A program made the translations under genes and the position numbers. From NCBI GenBank assembly GCA_036495685.1, contig DASXMJ010000147.1, forward strand, positions 1-32,582: a stretch of 32,582 nt of DNA, read 5' to 3'. The DNA comes from Candidatus Binataceae bacterium (GTDB taxonomy: Bacteria; Desulfobacterota; Binatia; Binatales; Binataceae). Under the pieces are notes generated by a model, which was not told the DNA's origin, ran no database searches, and was given only the letters and a program-made list of their open reading frames with translations. Positions 1 through 8,590 of the stretch are shown here, piece by piece. How positions within the stretch are numbered: position 1 is the stretch's first letter; each line of letters begins with the position of its first letter.

Positions 1-312
1 GCCGTGATCTCCGCGATCAGCGAAATCGTCAACGTGGCGCGCGCCGCCGACAAGGAAGTGGACATCTGCGGCGAGATGGCTAGCGACCCCCTGGCAACGC
101 TGCTGTTGGTCGGGATGGGTCTCGATGAGCTCAGTCTAAGCCCGCTCTTCATCCCGGTGGTGCGCAAACTGGTGCGCGAAGTGGACTACCCGACCGCCCG
201 CTCGATTGCTCGAGAGACCCTTCAGATGGCCAGTGTTCAAGAGGTCAAAGGATACCTAATCGAACGCTACCGCGATCTGGGCTTGATGAATCTGGTTGAG
301 ATGTATCGCTAG
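1..312 (+). CDS. ptsI: Phosphoenolpyruvate-protein phosphotransferase (PTS enzyme I), C-terminal fragment
   Basis: This is the last ~103 residues of enzyme I, which autophosphorylates with PEP and passes the phosphate to HPr. The reading frame is open from base 1, so the gene starts upstream of the window. The ICGEMASDP segment contains the conserved catalytic Cys of the PEP-binding barrel. The following GMGLDELSLSP and IPVVRKLVRE segments match the end of the family's TIM barrel. The protein ends in the usual short helical tail. Whether it belongs to a sugar PTS or to a regulatory PTS (PtsP type) cannot be told, because the N-terminal domains are outside the window. No clear terminator follows. 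Confidence 0.9.
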   Translation, partial: AVISAISEIVNVARAADKEVDICGEMASDPLATLLLVGMGLDELSLSPLFIPVVRKLVREVDYPTARSIARETLQMASVQEVKGYLIERYRDLGLMNLVEMYR

Positions 313-452
313 ACCTGCCGATTGCCGCCGTCTAGTATGTGTTAGGGATGCCGCGGCCGAGCGTTAAGCCCCTGGGGTAGGTTTTCTGGGTATCGGTCCG
401 CTTGTTAAAGCCAGTAGAATTCCTGTCAACGGTAGATTTTCTGCGAGAAAGA

Positions 453-481
453 TTGACTTTTCCCCTTTGGCAGGGTTTACT
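453..481 (+). promoter_or_regulatory. Sigma-70-type promoter of the radical SAM gene
   Basis: TTGACT (453-458, 5/6 match to the -35 consensus) and TTTACT (476-481, 4/6 match to the -10 consensus) are separated by exactly 17 bp. Transcription would start near 488, about 64 nt before the start codon at 552. This is the best sigma-70-like promoter I see in the window. Confidence 0.6.
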
Positions 482-483
482 CT

Positions 484-526
484 GACCGGTCGGTTAGACC
501 GCCTCTAACTGAGCGCGGTCGGTTAG
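484..526 (+). promoter_or_regulatory. Operator-like repeats at the radical SAM transcription start
   Basis: An 11-bp direct repeat, CGGTCGGTTAG, occurs at 487-497 and 516-526, 29 bp start to start. The first copy overlaps the 8-bp palindrome GACCGGTC (484-491). GACCGC (497-502) and GCGGTC (515-520) add an inverted pair between the copies. The cluster begins 3 bp after the -10 box and covers the predicted start of transcription, where a repressor would bind. GACCG/CGGTC-type half-sites are common in TetR-family operators, but no regulator gene is in the window, so the binding protein is unknown. Confidence 0.45.
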
Positions 527-551
527 CCTTGAGAACCACAGAGGAGTTGTA

Positions 552-2426
552 ATGGTACTTTTCCTGGTTGCACTGGTCGCGGTATTTGGTATCGCGGCAG
601 TGATCCTCTACCTGCTTTTGGGGACCAATCGCTATGGCGGGGACCGCCCAGCGCAGGCGCTTCAACTTACCGCTTCTCAGAGCGCTCTCAGCAACGGAAC
701 GCTCAAGCCGGAACCGTGCCGCACGGTACGCGTCTATTTCATCAAACCCTCCCGCTACGATGAGGAGGGTTATGTACAGTTCTACCGCTTCGGGGTCCAG
801 CCGAATAACACGTTGACCGCGCTAGCCGCACTCAACGAGGCCTTTAACCGCAAGTACTCGGCCGAGCGCAACGTTCATCTTGAGACGGTCATCTGGGACG
901 AGATCTGCGACGGAGTAATCAGCCCCGAAACCATCAGGGCGATCAAGGAAAAAGCCCACGAAGATGGCGTGGAACTTCTGATCGGTCTGTCCGGCGTGCA
1001 GTCCAACCAGTACCCGCGCGGTCGCGATATCGCCCTGCAGTTCAAGGCCCTGGGCGTGCCGGTGATGATGGGCGGCTTCCATGTCAGCGGCTATCCGGAC
1101 TCGGTCAAGTTTCTCAACGAATGCGGTATCTCGGCGGTGGTCGGCGAAGCGGAAAATCTGTGGGGTCCGATCGTAGAGGACTTCCTGCGCGGGGAGCTTC
1201 AGCTCCGCTATTCGGTCACGGACGGAATTCGCGCCAAGACTGGACGCGATGACATCATCGTTCCGCTCATCACCGAGGCGCTGCTGCCGGTACTTGATGA
1301 CCGCTACCTGACCCGCTTCTTCAACGAAACCATGACCACCATCGACACGTCGCGGGGATGCCCGTTCACGTGCTCGTACTGCAGCGTCAAGAACGTCATG
1401 GGTCGGACCATGCGCTCGCGCGAACCCAACGCGGTGGTGACCTGGGTGCGCGATGCATGCCGCAATCACGGGATTGAATCTCTGTTTCTGGTTGATGACG
1501 ACTTCTTCAGGTCGCCCCGCTGGGAGGAAATTCTGACCGGTTTCATTGAGGTCAAGAAGGAGTTTCCCAAATTCTCCTTCATGATGCAGGTTGACGTCGA
1601 CGCCTCCTGTTACGCCAATGTCGCGGAGGGCGAAACTGAAACCGCCAAGCATCGCCGCAGTCAGCGTTTCACGGAGCTGGCCGCCGCGGCGGGCTGCTAT
1701 ATGGCTTTCATCGGAATTGAATCGCTCAATCCGGACAACCTGAATTTTGCGACCAAGTATCAAAACACTGATGACCGCCACCACAAGCTCAAGCTCGAGG
1801 ACGCGCGCGCGCGAGTCATCAACAAGTACCGGCGCGTGGTCCACAACTGGCACAAGGTGGGCGTGGCAGCGCACGCCGGATACATGCTCGGCTTCCCATT
1901 CGATGGGGTAGATTGCGGCCGGGTAGCCGCCCAGACCCTGAGAAAGATCGGATTCGATATAGTGTCGTTCTTCATCATGACTCCGCTGCCCGGGACCGAG
2001 GACCAGGTGCGCTACGCCCAGGAAGGCGCAATCATCGATTGGGACTTCAACAACCTCGATTCACAGCACGTGACGCTCAAGCATGAGAAGCTCGATCGGT
2101 CGAGCTGGTTGCAGGCGTACCGTGATGCGTTCATCGGCTTTTATTCGATTCCGCGGCTTCTGCACACGGTCGCCACCGTAGCCGGGGGCCGCGGCATGAG
2201 CGCGGAGGGGCGACGCTCAGTAATGCGTCAGTTTCTGTACTATTTCTTTTCTTATCGGCAGGGACGCCATCCCATGGTCGGCGGCATCTGGCCGATTCTG
2301 CGTCGCGACATTCGTCGCATCGCCATAGGCGACGAAGAAGCGCGCCGCCATTATCTGGGCGGGATGCGCTTCGACGCGATCCTGCGCGGTGAGGCGAGCG
2401 GCGGCTTTGCGACCGCCACCGCGTGA
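552..2426 (+). CDS. Membrane-anchored B12-binding radical SAM protein
   Basis: This 624-residue protein has three parts. Residues ~3-24 form a hydrophobic helix likely to anchor it in the inner membrane. Residues ~58-215 resemble a cobalamin-binding Rossmann domain (VRVYFIKPSRYD start, VMMGGFHVSGYP later), without the DxHxxG motif of base-off B12 proteins. Residues ~262-490 are a radical SAM barrel with the cluster motif C270-PFT-C274-SY-C277. Members of this group methylate or rearrange unactivated carbons or phosphorus, often in lipid or secondary metabolism. The substrate here is unknown. The start is fixed by GAGGAG at 541-546, 5 nt before ATG. It has its own promoter and operator-like repeats and appears monocistronic. 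Fold assignment is strong; function is open. Confidence 0.85.
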   Translation: MVLFLVALVAVFGIAAVILYLLLGTNRYGGDRPAQALQLTASQSALSNGTLKPEPCRTVRVYFIKPSRYDEEGYVQFYRFGVQPNNTLTALAALNEAFNRKYSAERNVHLETVIWDEICDGVISPETIRAIKEKAHEDGVELLIGLSGVQSNQYPRGRDIALQFKALGVPVMMGGFHVSGYPDSVKFLNECGISAVVGEAENLWGPIVEDFLRGELQLRYSVTDGIRAKTGRDDIIVPLITEALLPVLDDRYLTRFFNETMTTIDTSRGCPFTCSYCSVKNVMGRTMRSREPNAVVTWVRDACRNHGIESLFLVDDDFFRSPRWEEILTGFIEVKKEFPKFSFMMQVDVDASCYANVAEGETETAKHRRSQRFTELAAAAGCYMAFIGIESLNPDNLNFATKYQNTDDRHHKLKLEDARARVINKYRRVVHNWHKVGVAAHAGYMLGFPFDGVDCGRVAAQTLRKIGFDIVSFFIMTPLPGTEDQVRYAQEGAIIDWDFNNLDSQHVTLKHEKLDRSSWLQAYRDAFIGFYSIPRLLHTVATVAGGRGMSAEGRRSVMRQFLYYFFSYRQGRHPMVGGIWPILRRDIRRIAIGDEEARRHYLGGMRFDAILRGEASGGFATATA

Positions 2427-2598
2427 TCGCAAATTCCGGCAGCCGAAATAGCTGATACTGCCGTGGTCGTTGGAGGCGGGCGTGCACGATTGAGCTTAGT
2501 GTCTGCTCATGACATACAATCGGGAAGCTCGGTCGGCAACCTGCCCGACCTTGCGCCTCGCGCGCGAAAGGAGCTAGGCATTCAGTGCCGCCACGGCC

Positions 2599-3366
2599 AT
2601 GAGCAGCATCCCCCACCTAAACCTGATCGTCGCCGCCGCCGTCATCCTGCTACTCATCTTCGTGCCGTTTCTCCGCCGGCTGGTATTCGCGTTGCTGCGC
2701 ATCGCGATCGCGGTGGTTGCAGCGTTCGTTGCGGTGGCGGGTATCTCGATGCTCATGAACAACGAGACAATCTATGAGAAGCCCGGCGCGAAAGCCCGCA
2801 TCATCAGGTTCATGACGGTGGATCACGCCGCGACCAGCGAGAAAGGACTGGGTACGGCCACTTGCAAATGGGCTGACGAACCTCCCGCCCCGGCCACCAT
2901 CGGACCCGCCAGATCCACTTCCGTTCCCGGCGCGGCCGCCGCCCAACCCGATTCCGGGGAACCGGAGGACGTTTATCCCGAGCTGATGACGCGCAGCTTC
3001 CCCGGCATTTCACGGCAGAAGCTGTTCGACCTGTCGCAGCAGGTCGTAAACTCGCTGGGTGGATGGAAAATCGTCAAGTCCGACCCGCACGCGGGCACAC
3101 TCGACTGCGTCTACACGAGCCGGATTCTGGGGGCGGAAGATGACGTGCGGATTGCGGTTACTCCGAAAGGCGATATCGAGCTCTGCTCGCGCTCCGGCAC
3201 GGAGCGTAAGGGCTCGACTTCGTTGCTGGGCGTCTTTCCAGGCGACTTCGGTGCGAACACCGGACACATCAAACAATTTTACGAAACTCTCGAACCAAAG
3301 ATGGACGAGGTCTATAAGGAAGAGCAGGAGAAGGAAAATGCCAAGAAGCCGCACGGCGGTCCCTGA
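2599..3366 (+). CDS. DUF1499 domain membrane protein
   Basis: This is a 255-residue protein of unknown function. Two hydrophobic segments (residues ~8-25 and ~29-50) form an N-terminal membrane hairpin, followed by a Pro/Ala-rich linker. The C-terminal ~120 residues match the DUF1499 pattern: GGWKIVKSD, then YTSRILGAEDDVRIAV, then CSRSGTERKGSTSLLGVFPGDFGANTGHIKQF. The usual R-S-x-SR-x-G block is altered to CSRSGTERKG. The tail is charged and Lys/Glu-rich. ATG at 2599 is the first start after an in-frame stop at 2575. The nearest purine-rich sequence (AAAGGAG, 2567-2573) is 25 nt away, so the start is not well supported. A DUF507 gene follows 23 nt downstream. Confidence 0.75.
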   Translation: MSSIPHLNLIVAAAVILLLIFVPFLRRLVFALLRIAIAVVAAFVAVAGISMLMNNETIYEKPGAKARIIRFMTVDHAATSEKGLGTATCKWADEPPAPATIGPARSTSVPGAAAAQPDSGEPEDVYPELMTRSFPGISRQKLFDLSQQVVNSLGGWKIVKSDPHAGTLDCVYTSRILGAEDDVRIAVTPKGDIELCSRSGTERKGSTSLLGVFPGDFGANTGHIKQFYETLEPKMDEVYKEEQEKENAKKPHGGP

Positions 3367-3389
3367 CCGGCGCAGAAAGGTTTCCCGCG

Positions 3390-3662
3390 ATGATTCGGGA
3401 ATCGCAAATTGACTCACTCGCAAGTTTCCTGGTGCACAGCCTCGCGGCGCGCCAGATCATCAAGCCCAAAGCTGAGGAAAAGGACCTGATCGCGTGCGTG
3501 GTTGAGCTCATGTCCGCCAATTTCGAGACCGAAGCCGAGATCGACGCGGAGGCCGAGCGGATGACCGAGCAGTTGGCGCGCCAAGATTCGCGCGCAGACC
3601 CGGCACGCCTGCGTTCCATGATTCGCCAGCGCCTGGCGGAGAAGAAGGGCTTTACCCTCTAG
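3390..3662 (+). CDS. DUF507 family protein, divergent copy
   Basis: This 90-residue, mostly helical, charged protein of unknown function is related to the DUF507 protein at 3810-4088. It keeps the family-like N-terminus (MIRESQIDSLASFLVHSL) and the alternating Glu/Ile/Asp helix, but lacks the WxxLYRRYRDEELRKRG-type ending seen in the second copy. It ends instead in RQRLAEKKGFTL. AAAGG at 3376-3380 gives a reasonable ribosome site before ATG 3390. It lies 23 nt after the DUF1499 gene and so is probably cotranscribed with it. Tandem unequal DUF507 genes also occur in other deep proteobacterial-type genomes; no function is established. Confidence 0.75.
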   Translation: MIRESQIDSLASFLVHSLAARQIIKPKAEEKDLIACVVELMSANFETEAEIDAEAERMTEQLARQDSRADPARLRSMIRQRLAEKKGFTL

Positions 3663-3809
3663 CAAAACGGGGTGGTGTGGGTTGTCACTTGCAGCAGCCG
3701 CCGAGCAGCGCTTTCTTCGCCCAAGACTTAGATTGGGAATGGTTGCGATAGACGCACCGCAAACCCATCCCGGCGCCCGATGGGCCGGTGGTTGACGGGA
3801 ACAGCTGAA

Positions 3810-4088
3810 ATGAAACTCAGCGAAGCTAGGATTCTCTACCTGGCGCGCGAATCACTCGCTCGTCTGCGCGACGAGGGTTTGGCCGAGATACCCAACTTTG
3901 CGCTGGCGCTCCGGCAGGCGCGCGAGCTTATCGCCGAATGGAACCATCAGGGCGATGAGATCGACGCGCTGGTGCGCCGTAAAATCACCTCCATCAAGAG
4001 AGGCATTGTCGAGGGCAGCAACGAATGGACGCTGCTCTACCGGCGCTACCGCGATGAGGAATTGCGCAAGCGCGGTATCTTGCACTGA
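3810..4088 (+). CDS. DUF507 family protein, canonical copy
   Basis: This is a 92-residue DUF507 protein. It starts MKLSEARILYLAR, the typical family N-terminus, so I place the start at ATG 3810. The in-frame ATG at 3780 would add a non-family extension. The end carries the family-typical EWTLLYRRYRDEELRKRG block. It is predicted all-helical and soluble with no catalytic motif. Its stop overlaps the start of the methyltransferase gene by one base (TGATG), which suggests translational coupling. The 147-nt gap from the first DUF507 gene shows no obvious terminator. Function is unknown. Confidence 0.8.
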   Translation: MKLSEARILYLARESLARLRDEGLAEIPNFALALRQARELIAEWNHQGDEIDALVRRKITSIKRGIVEGSNEWTLLYRRYRDEELRKRGILH

Positions 4089-4888
4089 TGGCGGCGGGTG
4101 GTGCGAGTATTCCGGCTGGCAAACCCGGCGAAGCTGAACTGCTGGTGCGCGCTCGCCGGGGCGCGCGAAGCCTGTTTGCAGACCTCACTCCTGGGCGCGT
4201 GCTCGACGTGCCGGCGGGCGGCGGACTGCAGACCGCGACACTAGCGGCGCTCGGGTTCCATGTGTGCTCGGTTGATCTGTTCCCGCCTGGGCTTCCGCAC
4301 CCCGGCCAATTCTGGGTTTGCGCGGATGCCAACGATCCGCTTCCCTTTCGCTCCGGCGGCTTCGATTACCTGCTGTGCCGCGAAGGCATAGAACATCTGG
4401 AAGATCAGATGGGGTTCCTGCGCGAGTGTGCGCGGGTGGTCAAACCAGGAGGACGGTTGATTCTGACCACGCCCAACCTGATGCATTTGGCGGCTCGGAT
4501 GAGCGCTTTTCTGACCGGCCAACGCAATCTACGCCGTGGCCTGGTTAACGAAGTTCAGACGCTGCGCGGCAAAAACGGCGCGCGCATCTACCATGGTCAT
4601 GCCTTCCTGCTCGACTACTTTCGCGCACGTTACATGATTCGATTGGCGGGATTCGACAAGCTCCAAGTCTATACGGACCATCTGAGCCCCACTGCGATCG
4701 CCGCGGCACCGCTGGTGCCGTTGTTATGGATGGCGATGAAATTTTCGGTCGCGGTATCCGCGCGCACCGCGCGCAAGCCAGGGCGCAAGCAGCCATCGCG
4801 ACCCGTCCTGGATGAGATCATCGGTCACGTACTGTCGCCGGCGCTGCTGTTCGGCAAGCGCATGATCATTGTGGCGGAGCGGGTTTGA
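4088..4888 (+). CDS. Class I SAM-dependent methyltransferase
   Basis: This 266-residue protein has a Rossmann-fold methyltransferase core. Motif I is VLDVPAGGG (residues ~38-46), followed by the acidic strand end CSVDLFP. FDYLLCREGIEHLED and VVKPGGRLILTTPN match motifs of the UbiE/Methyltransf_11 class. The C-terminal third carries a hydrophobic stretch (PLVPLLWMAMKFSVAV) that could touch the membrane, so a lipid or glycan substrate is possible but not shown. The start overlaps the DUF507 stop. The substrate cannot be named from sequence. Confidence 0.8.
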   Translation: MAAGGASIPAGKPGEAELLVRARRGARSLFADLTPGRVLDVPAGGGLQTATLAALGFHVCSVDLFPPGLPHPGQFWVCADANDPLPFRSGGFDYLLCREGIEHLEDQMGFLRECARVVKPGGRLILTTPNLMHLAARMSAFLTGQRNLRRGLVNEVQTLRGKNGARIYHGHAFLLDYFRARYMIRLAGFDKLQVYTDHLSPTAIAAAPLVPLLWMAMKFSVAVSARTARKPGRKQPSRPVLDEIIGHVLSPALLFGKRMIIVAERV

Positions 4889-5016
4889 AGTCCAAACGGC
4901 CGCGCTTAAGAGCGGCGTGCCACTCCAGGAAGGATTGACTTACTGCCGAGCAGGCCCGCATCCCGCCAACCCATTGTCGTGGCAGCCCTGGTGGGGACTT
5001 ACGGTCTGGCGCCGGT

Positions 5017-5022
5017 TACAAT
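5017..5022 (+). promoter_or_regulatory. Candidate -10 box of a leaderless cyaY transcript
   Basis: TACAAT (5/6 match to TATAAT) ends 7 nt before the cyaY ATG, which has no Shine-Dalgarno sequence. Transcription would then start at or next to the A of ATG. The -35 region (GGGACT, 4994-4999) is poor. Confidence 0.4.
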
Positions 5023-5029
5023 CCCACCC

Positions 5030-5356
5030 ATGGACGACAGCGAATTTCTAAAGGCCGCCGATGAATGCCTCGGCAAGGTCGCGAAGTGGCTGGAAGGTTT
5101 CGATCCCGATGAGGCGGACTACTCGGCCGCGGACGGCTCCGTGAGCATCGAATTTCCCGACGGTGGCAAATTCATCTTAAGCCGCCAATCGGCCACTCGT
5201 CAGGTATGGTTGGCCGCCGAAGCACACGGGTGGCACTACAATTTCGATCCTCCGGCGGAACGTTGGAAGAACGACCGGGACGGACACGACCTTTATGAAC
5301 GCCTTGCTGAAGTCGTCGGTGAAAAAATTGGTCGTTCGGTGGAATTCGCAGTGTGA
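5030..5356 (+). CDS. cyaY: Iron-sulfur assembly protein CyaY (bacterial frataxin)
   Basis: This 108-residue cytoplasmic protein matches bacterial frataxin along its length: MDDSEF start, an acidic first helix with the DPDEADYS stretch, then SIEFPDGGKFILSRQ, QVWLAAEAHGWHYNF and a final helix. Frataxins bind iron and tune IscS activity in Fe-S cluster assembly. The MDDSEF start matches the family; an in-frame GTG at 4979 would add 17 residues not expected in CyaY. There is no ribosome site before ATG 5030, but a TACAAT hexamer lies 7 nt upstream. No isc genes are nearby. Confidence 0.9.
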   Translation: MDDSEFLKAADECLGKVAKWLEGFDPDEADYSAADGSVSIEFPDGGKFILSRQSATRQVWLAAEAHGWHYNFDPPAERWKNDRDGHDLYERLAEVVGEKIGRSVEFAV

Positions 5357-5479
5357 GCCGCGCCGAAATGAATCGAGCGGGCGCTCCTGCTATTATTACT
5401 CTACCACGACTTTTTAGAGCTAAAACTGTCATCTGAGTCTTCATTAAATCTTTCAACTGAAAATCACCCTGACTCGCCC

Positions 5480-5507
5480 TTGCGTTAAAAAAGCATCGCG
5501 GTAGGAT
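5480..5507 (+). promoter_or_regulatory. Candidate groESL promoter
   Basis: TTGCGT (5480-5485) and TAGGAT (5502-5507) are 16 bp apart and end 6 bp before the CIRCE element, so that HrcA bound at CIRCE would cover the start of transcription. Both hexamers are moderate matches. The position relative to CIRCE is the main support. Confidence 0.5.
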
Positions 5508-5513
5508 TGCGGA

Positions 5514-5540
5514 TTGGCACTCGCCTTTCGCGAGTGCCAA
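5514..5540 (+). promoter_or_regulatory. CIRCE element (HrcA operator)
   Basis: TTGGCACTC, a 9-nt spacer and GAGTGCCAA form a perfect 9-bp inverted repeat. This matches the CIRCE consensus (TTAGCACTC-N9-GAGTGCTAA) except for one symmetric change per arm. It sits 96 bp upstream of groES, so groESL is very probably repressed by HrcA and induced by heat or misfolded protein. The hrcA gene is not in the window. Confidence 0.95.
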
Positions 5541-5636
5541 TTGATATTCGGACGTGGTTAAACTGCCCGCGGCCGGGTGTTCCCAAAAGAGGCCAAATAA
5601 CGCATCGAAACACAGCAAGGAGGCTGCGAGTCCCCA

Positions 5637-5927
5637 ATGAAGATTAGACCACTGGGCGATCGCATACTGGTCAGGCGAATCAAGGAAGAGGAAAAGACCA
5701 AGGGCGGCATCATCATCCCCGACACGGCGAAAGAGAAGCCGCAGGAAGGGAAGGTCGTCGCGGTTGGGAAGGGTAAGACCAACGAGAAAGACGGCAAGCT
5801 CATCCCGCTCGAGGTGAAAGCGGGCGACAAGATCCTGTTCGGAAAATATTCCGGCAGCGAGATCAAGCTCGAGGGTGAAGAGCATCTCATCCTGCGCGAG
5901 GACGACATTCTCGGGATTCTCGAGTAG
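5637..5927 (+). CDS. groES: Co-chaperonin GroES (Hsp10)
   Basis: This 96-residue protein is the lid of the GroEL folding chamber. The N-terminus [14 protein letters not shown], the mobile-loop region [17 protein letters not shown] and the ending [14 protein letters not shown] are canonical and full length. AAGGAGG at 5617-5623 is a strong ribosome site 13 nt before ATG. It is the first gene of the CIRCE-controlled operon, with groEL 63 nt downstream. Confidence 0.98.
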   Translation: MKIRPLGDRILVRRIKEEEKTKGGIIIPDTAKEKPQEGKVVAVGKGKTNEKDGKLIPLEVKAGDKILFGKYSGSEIKLEGEEHLILREDDILGILE

Positions 5928-7613
<1,686 letters not shown>

Positions 7614-7638
7614 CCGGGACAATCCAGGCACGTAGCAA

Positions 7639-7676
7639 AGCGGCGGGGCCTTAACTGGGCTCCGCCGCTTTTGTTT
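7639..7676 (+). terminator. Intrinsic terminator after groEL
   Basis: A 12-bp stem pairs AGCGGCGGGGCC (7639-7650) with GGCTCCGCCGCT (7658-7669), with one G-U pair and a 7-nt loop, followed by a T-rich run (TTTTGTTT). It ends the groESL operon 25 nt after the groEL stop. Confidence 0.9.
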
Positions 7677-7737
7677 AGCTGCATCAGTCACTCCGGGACC
7701 GCCGCGGAAATCGCTTGGAAGGGTTTGAGCGCGCGGG

Positions 7738-8490
7738 CTATTTTACGATCACTTGCTCGACCCGCAGCGGCTCGCCGGGGATACACTCGACCCAGGCGAC
7801 CCATCCCGAATGGTCGCCGGAGTACAGGGGCGCCGGGGTTCCGCAGTAGAACGCGCGCGTCGCGCCCTGCGATACGTCGTTCCATACGTGCACGTGACCG
7901 AGCGCGATGTAGTGGTGGCGCGAGGCCGCGATCTCTTCGGCGGTAATCGGCGAAGACCGCTGCATGTCGCCATCTTCCATGAAGAATCCATGCGCCAGCG
8001 CGATATTCCACCGGTCCGGCTGCGGCGCAGGGATTCCGGACAGCGGACGGTAGTCGGGCGAATGCTCCACCATCGCGCGGCCCCAGACCCGAGTCGCGAG
8101 CTGGGGCAACTCAATCAGGCGCCCCGCCGGCTCGAGAATCAGATGCAGATTTTCGGGTAGCGCGGATGGCGCGAGCGGGGCATAAATCGATCGCTCGTCG
8201 TGCGCATCGTGATTTCCCGGGATCATGACCACCGGCATGCGCGCCTTGGCGATGGTTCCCAGCGCAAACGCGAGGCCTTCCTCGGTGACGCGGCTCGAAT
8301 CAAAGAGATCTCCCACGATCAACAGCAGGTCTGCGGCCCGGGCGTTCGCCAGCTCGATCACGCTCGCGAACGCCGCGCGTACCCGCTGGCGAAGTTCCTC
8401 GCCCCGGGGTCCGGCGCCGAACGTATCGGTCTCCAGATGAACGTCGGAAGTATGCAGGAAACGCAGAGGACGATTGGGCAAATCAGGCAC
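7738..8490 (-). CDS. SbcD/Mre11-like metallophosphoesterase (DNA repair exonuclease family)
   Basis: This 250-residue calcineurin-like phosphoesterase has the metal motifs in order: D16-V-H18, GD61LFD, GNHD (92-95), HG and GHVH near residue ~200. The layout resembles SbcD/YhaO DNA repair nucleases, but it stops after the catalytic domain and lacks their longer C-terminal capping region. No sbcC-like ATPase partner is adjacent. The chosen start is a GTG giving MPDLPNRPLRFLHTSDVH; no good ribosome site precedes it. It is transcribed divergently from aroF across 100 bp. A nuclease role is likely, but another phosphodiesterase activity is possible. Confidence 0.75.
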   Translation of the reverse strand: MPDLPNRPLRFLHTSDVHLETDTFGAGPRGEELRQRVRAAFASVIELANARAADLLLIVGDLFDSSRVTEEGLAFALGTIAKARMPVVMIPGNHDAHDERSIYAPLAPSALPENLHLILEPAGRLIELPQLATRVWGRAMVEHSPDYRPLSGIPAPQPDRWNIALAHGFFMEDGDMQRSSPITAEEIAASRHHYIALGHVHVWNDVSQGATRAFYCGTPAPLYSGDHSGWVAWVECIPGEPLRVEQVIVK

Positions 8491-8590
8491 AGTTAGCTGC
8501 TGTCCGAATTAGATTTCTCGATACGCGGGACGTACTGTACACTCGTAAATACTAAACTTTTCTGACGCATTCCATCCGAGGGGTGAAGCT

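Noticed and set aside
2437..2463. CGGCAG/CTGCCG inverted repeat after the radical SAM gene as a terminator
   Set aside because: It has only 6 bp, a 15-nt loop and no T-run.
5374..5385. Weak GAGC/GCTC hairpin after cyaY as a terminator
   Set aside because: The stem is 4 bp and the following sequence is not a proper T-run.
7623..7636. 14-nt identity (TCCAGGCACGTAGC) with the 5' end of tRNA-Val (17447-17460), suggesting a tRNA fragment or att site
   Set aside because: A 14-nt match is expected about this often by chance in a window this size, and there is no integrase or other tRNA part nearby.
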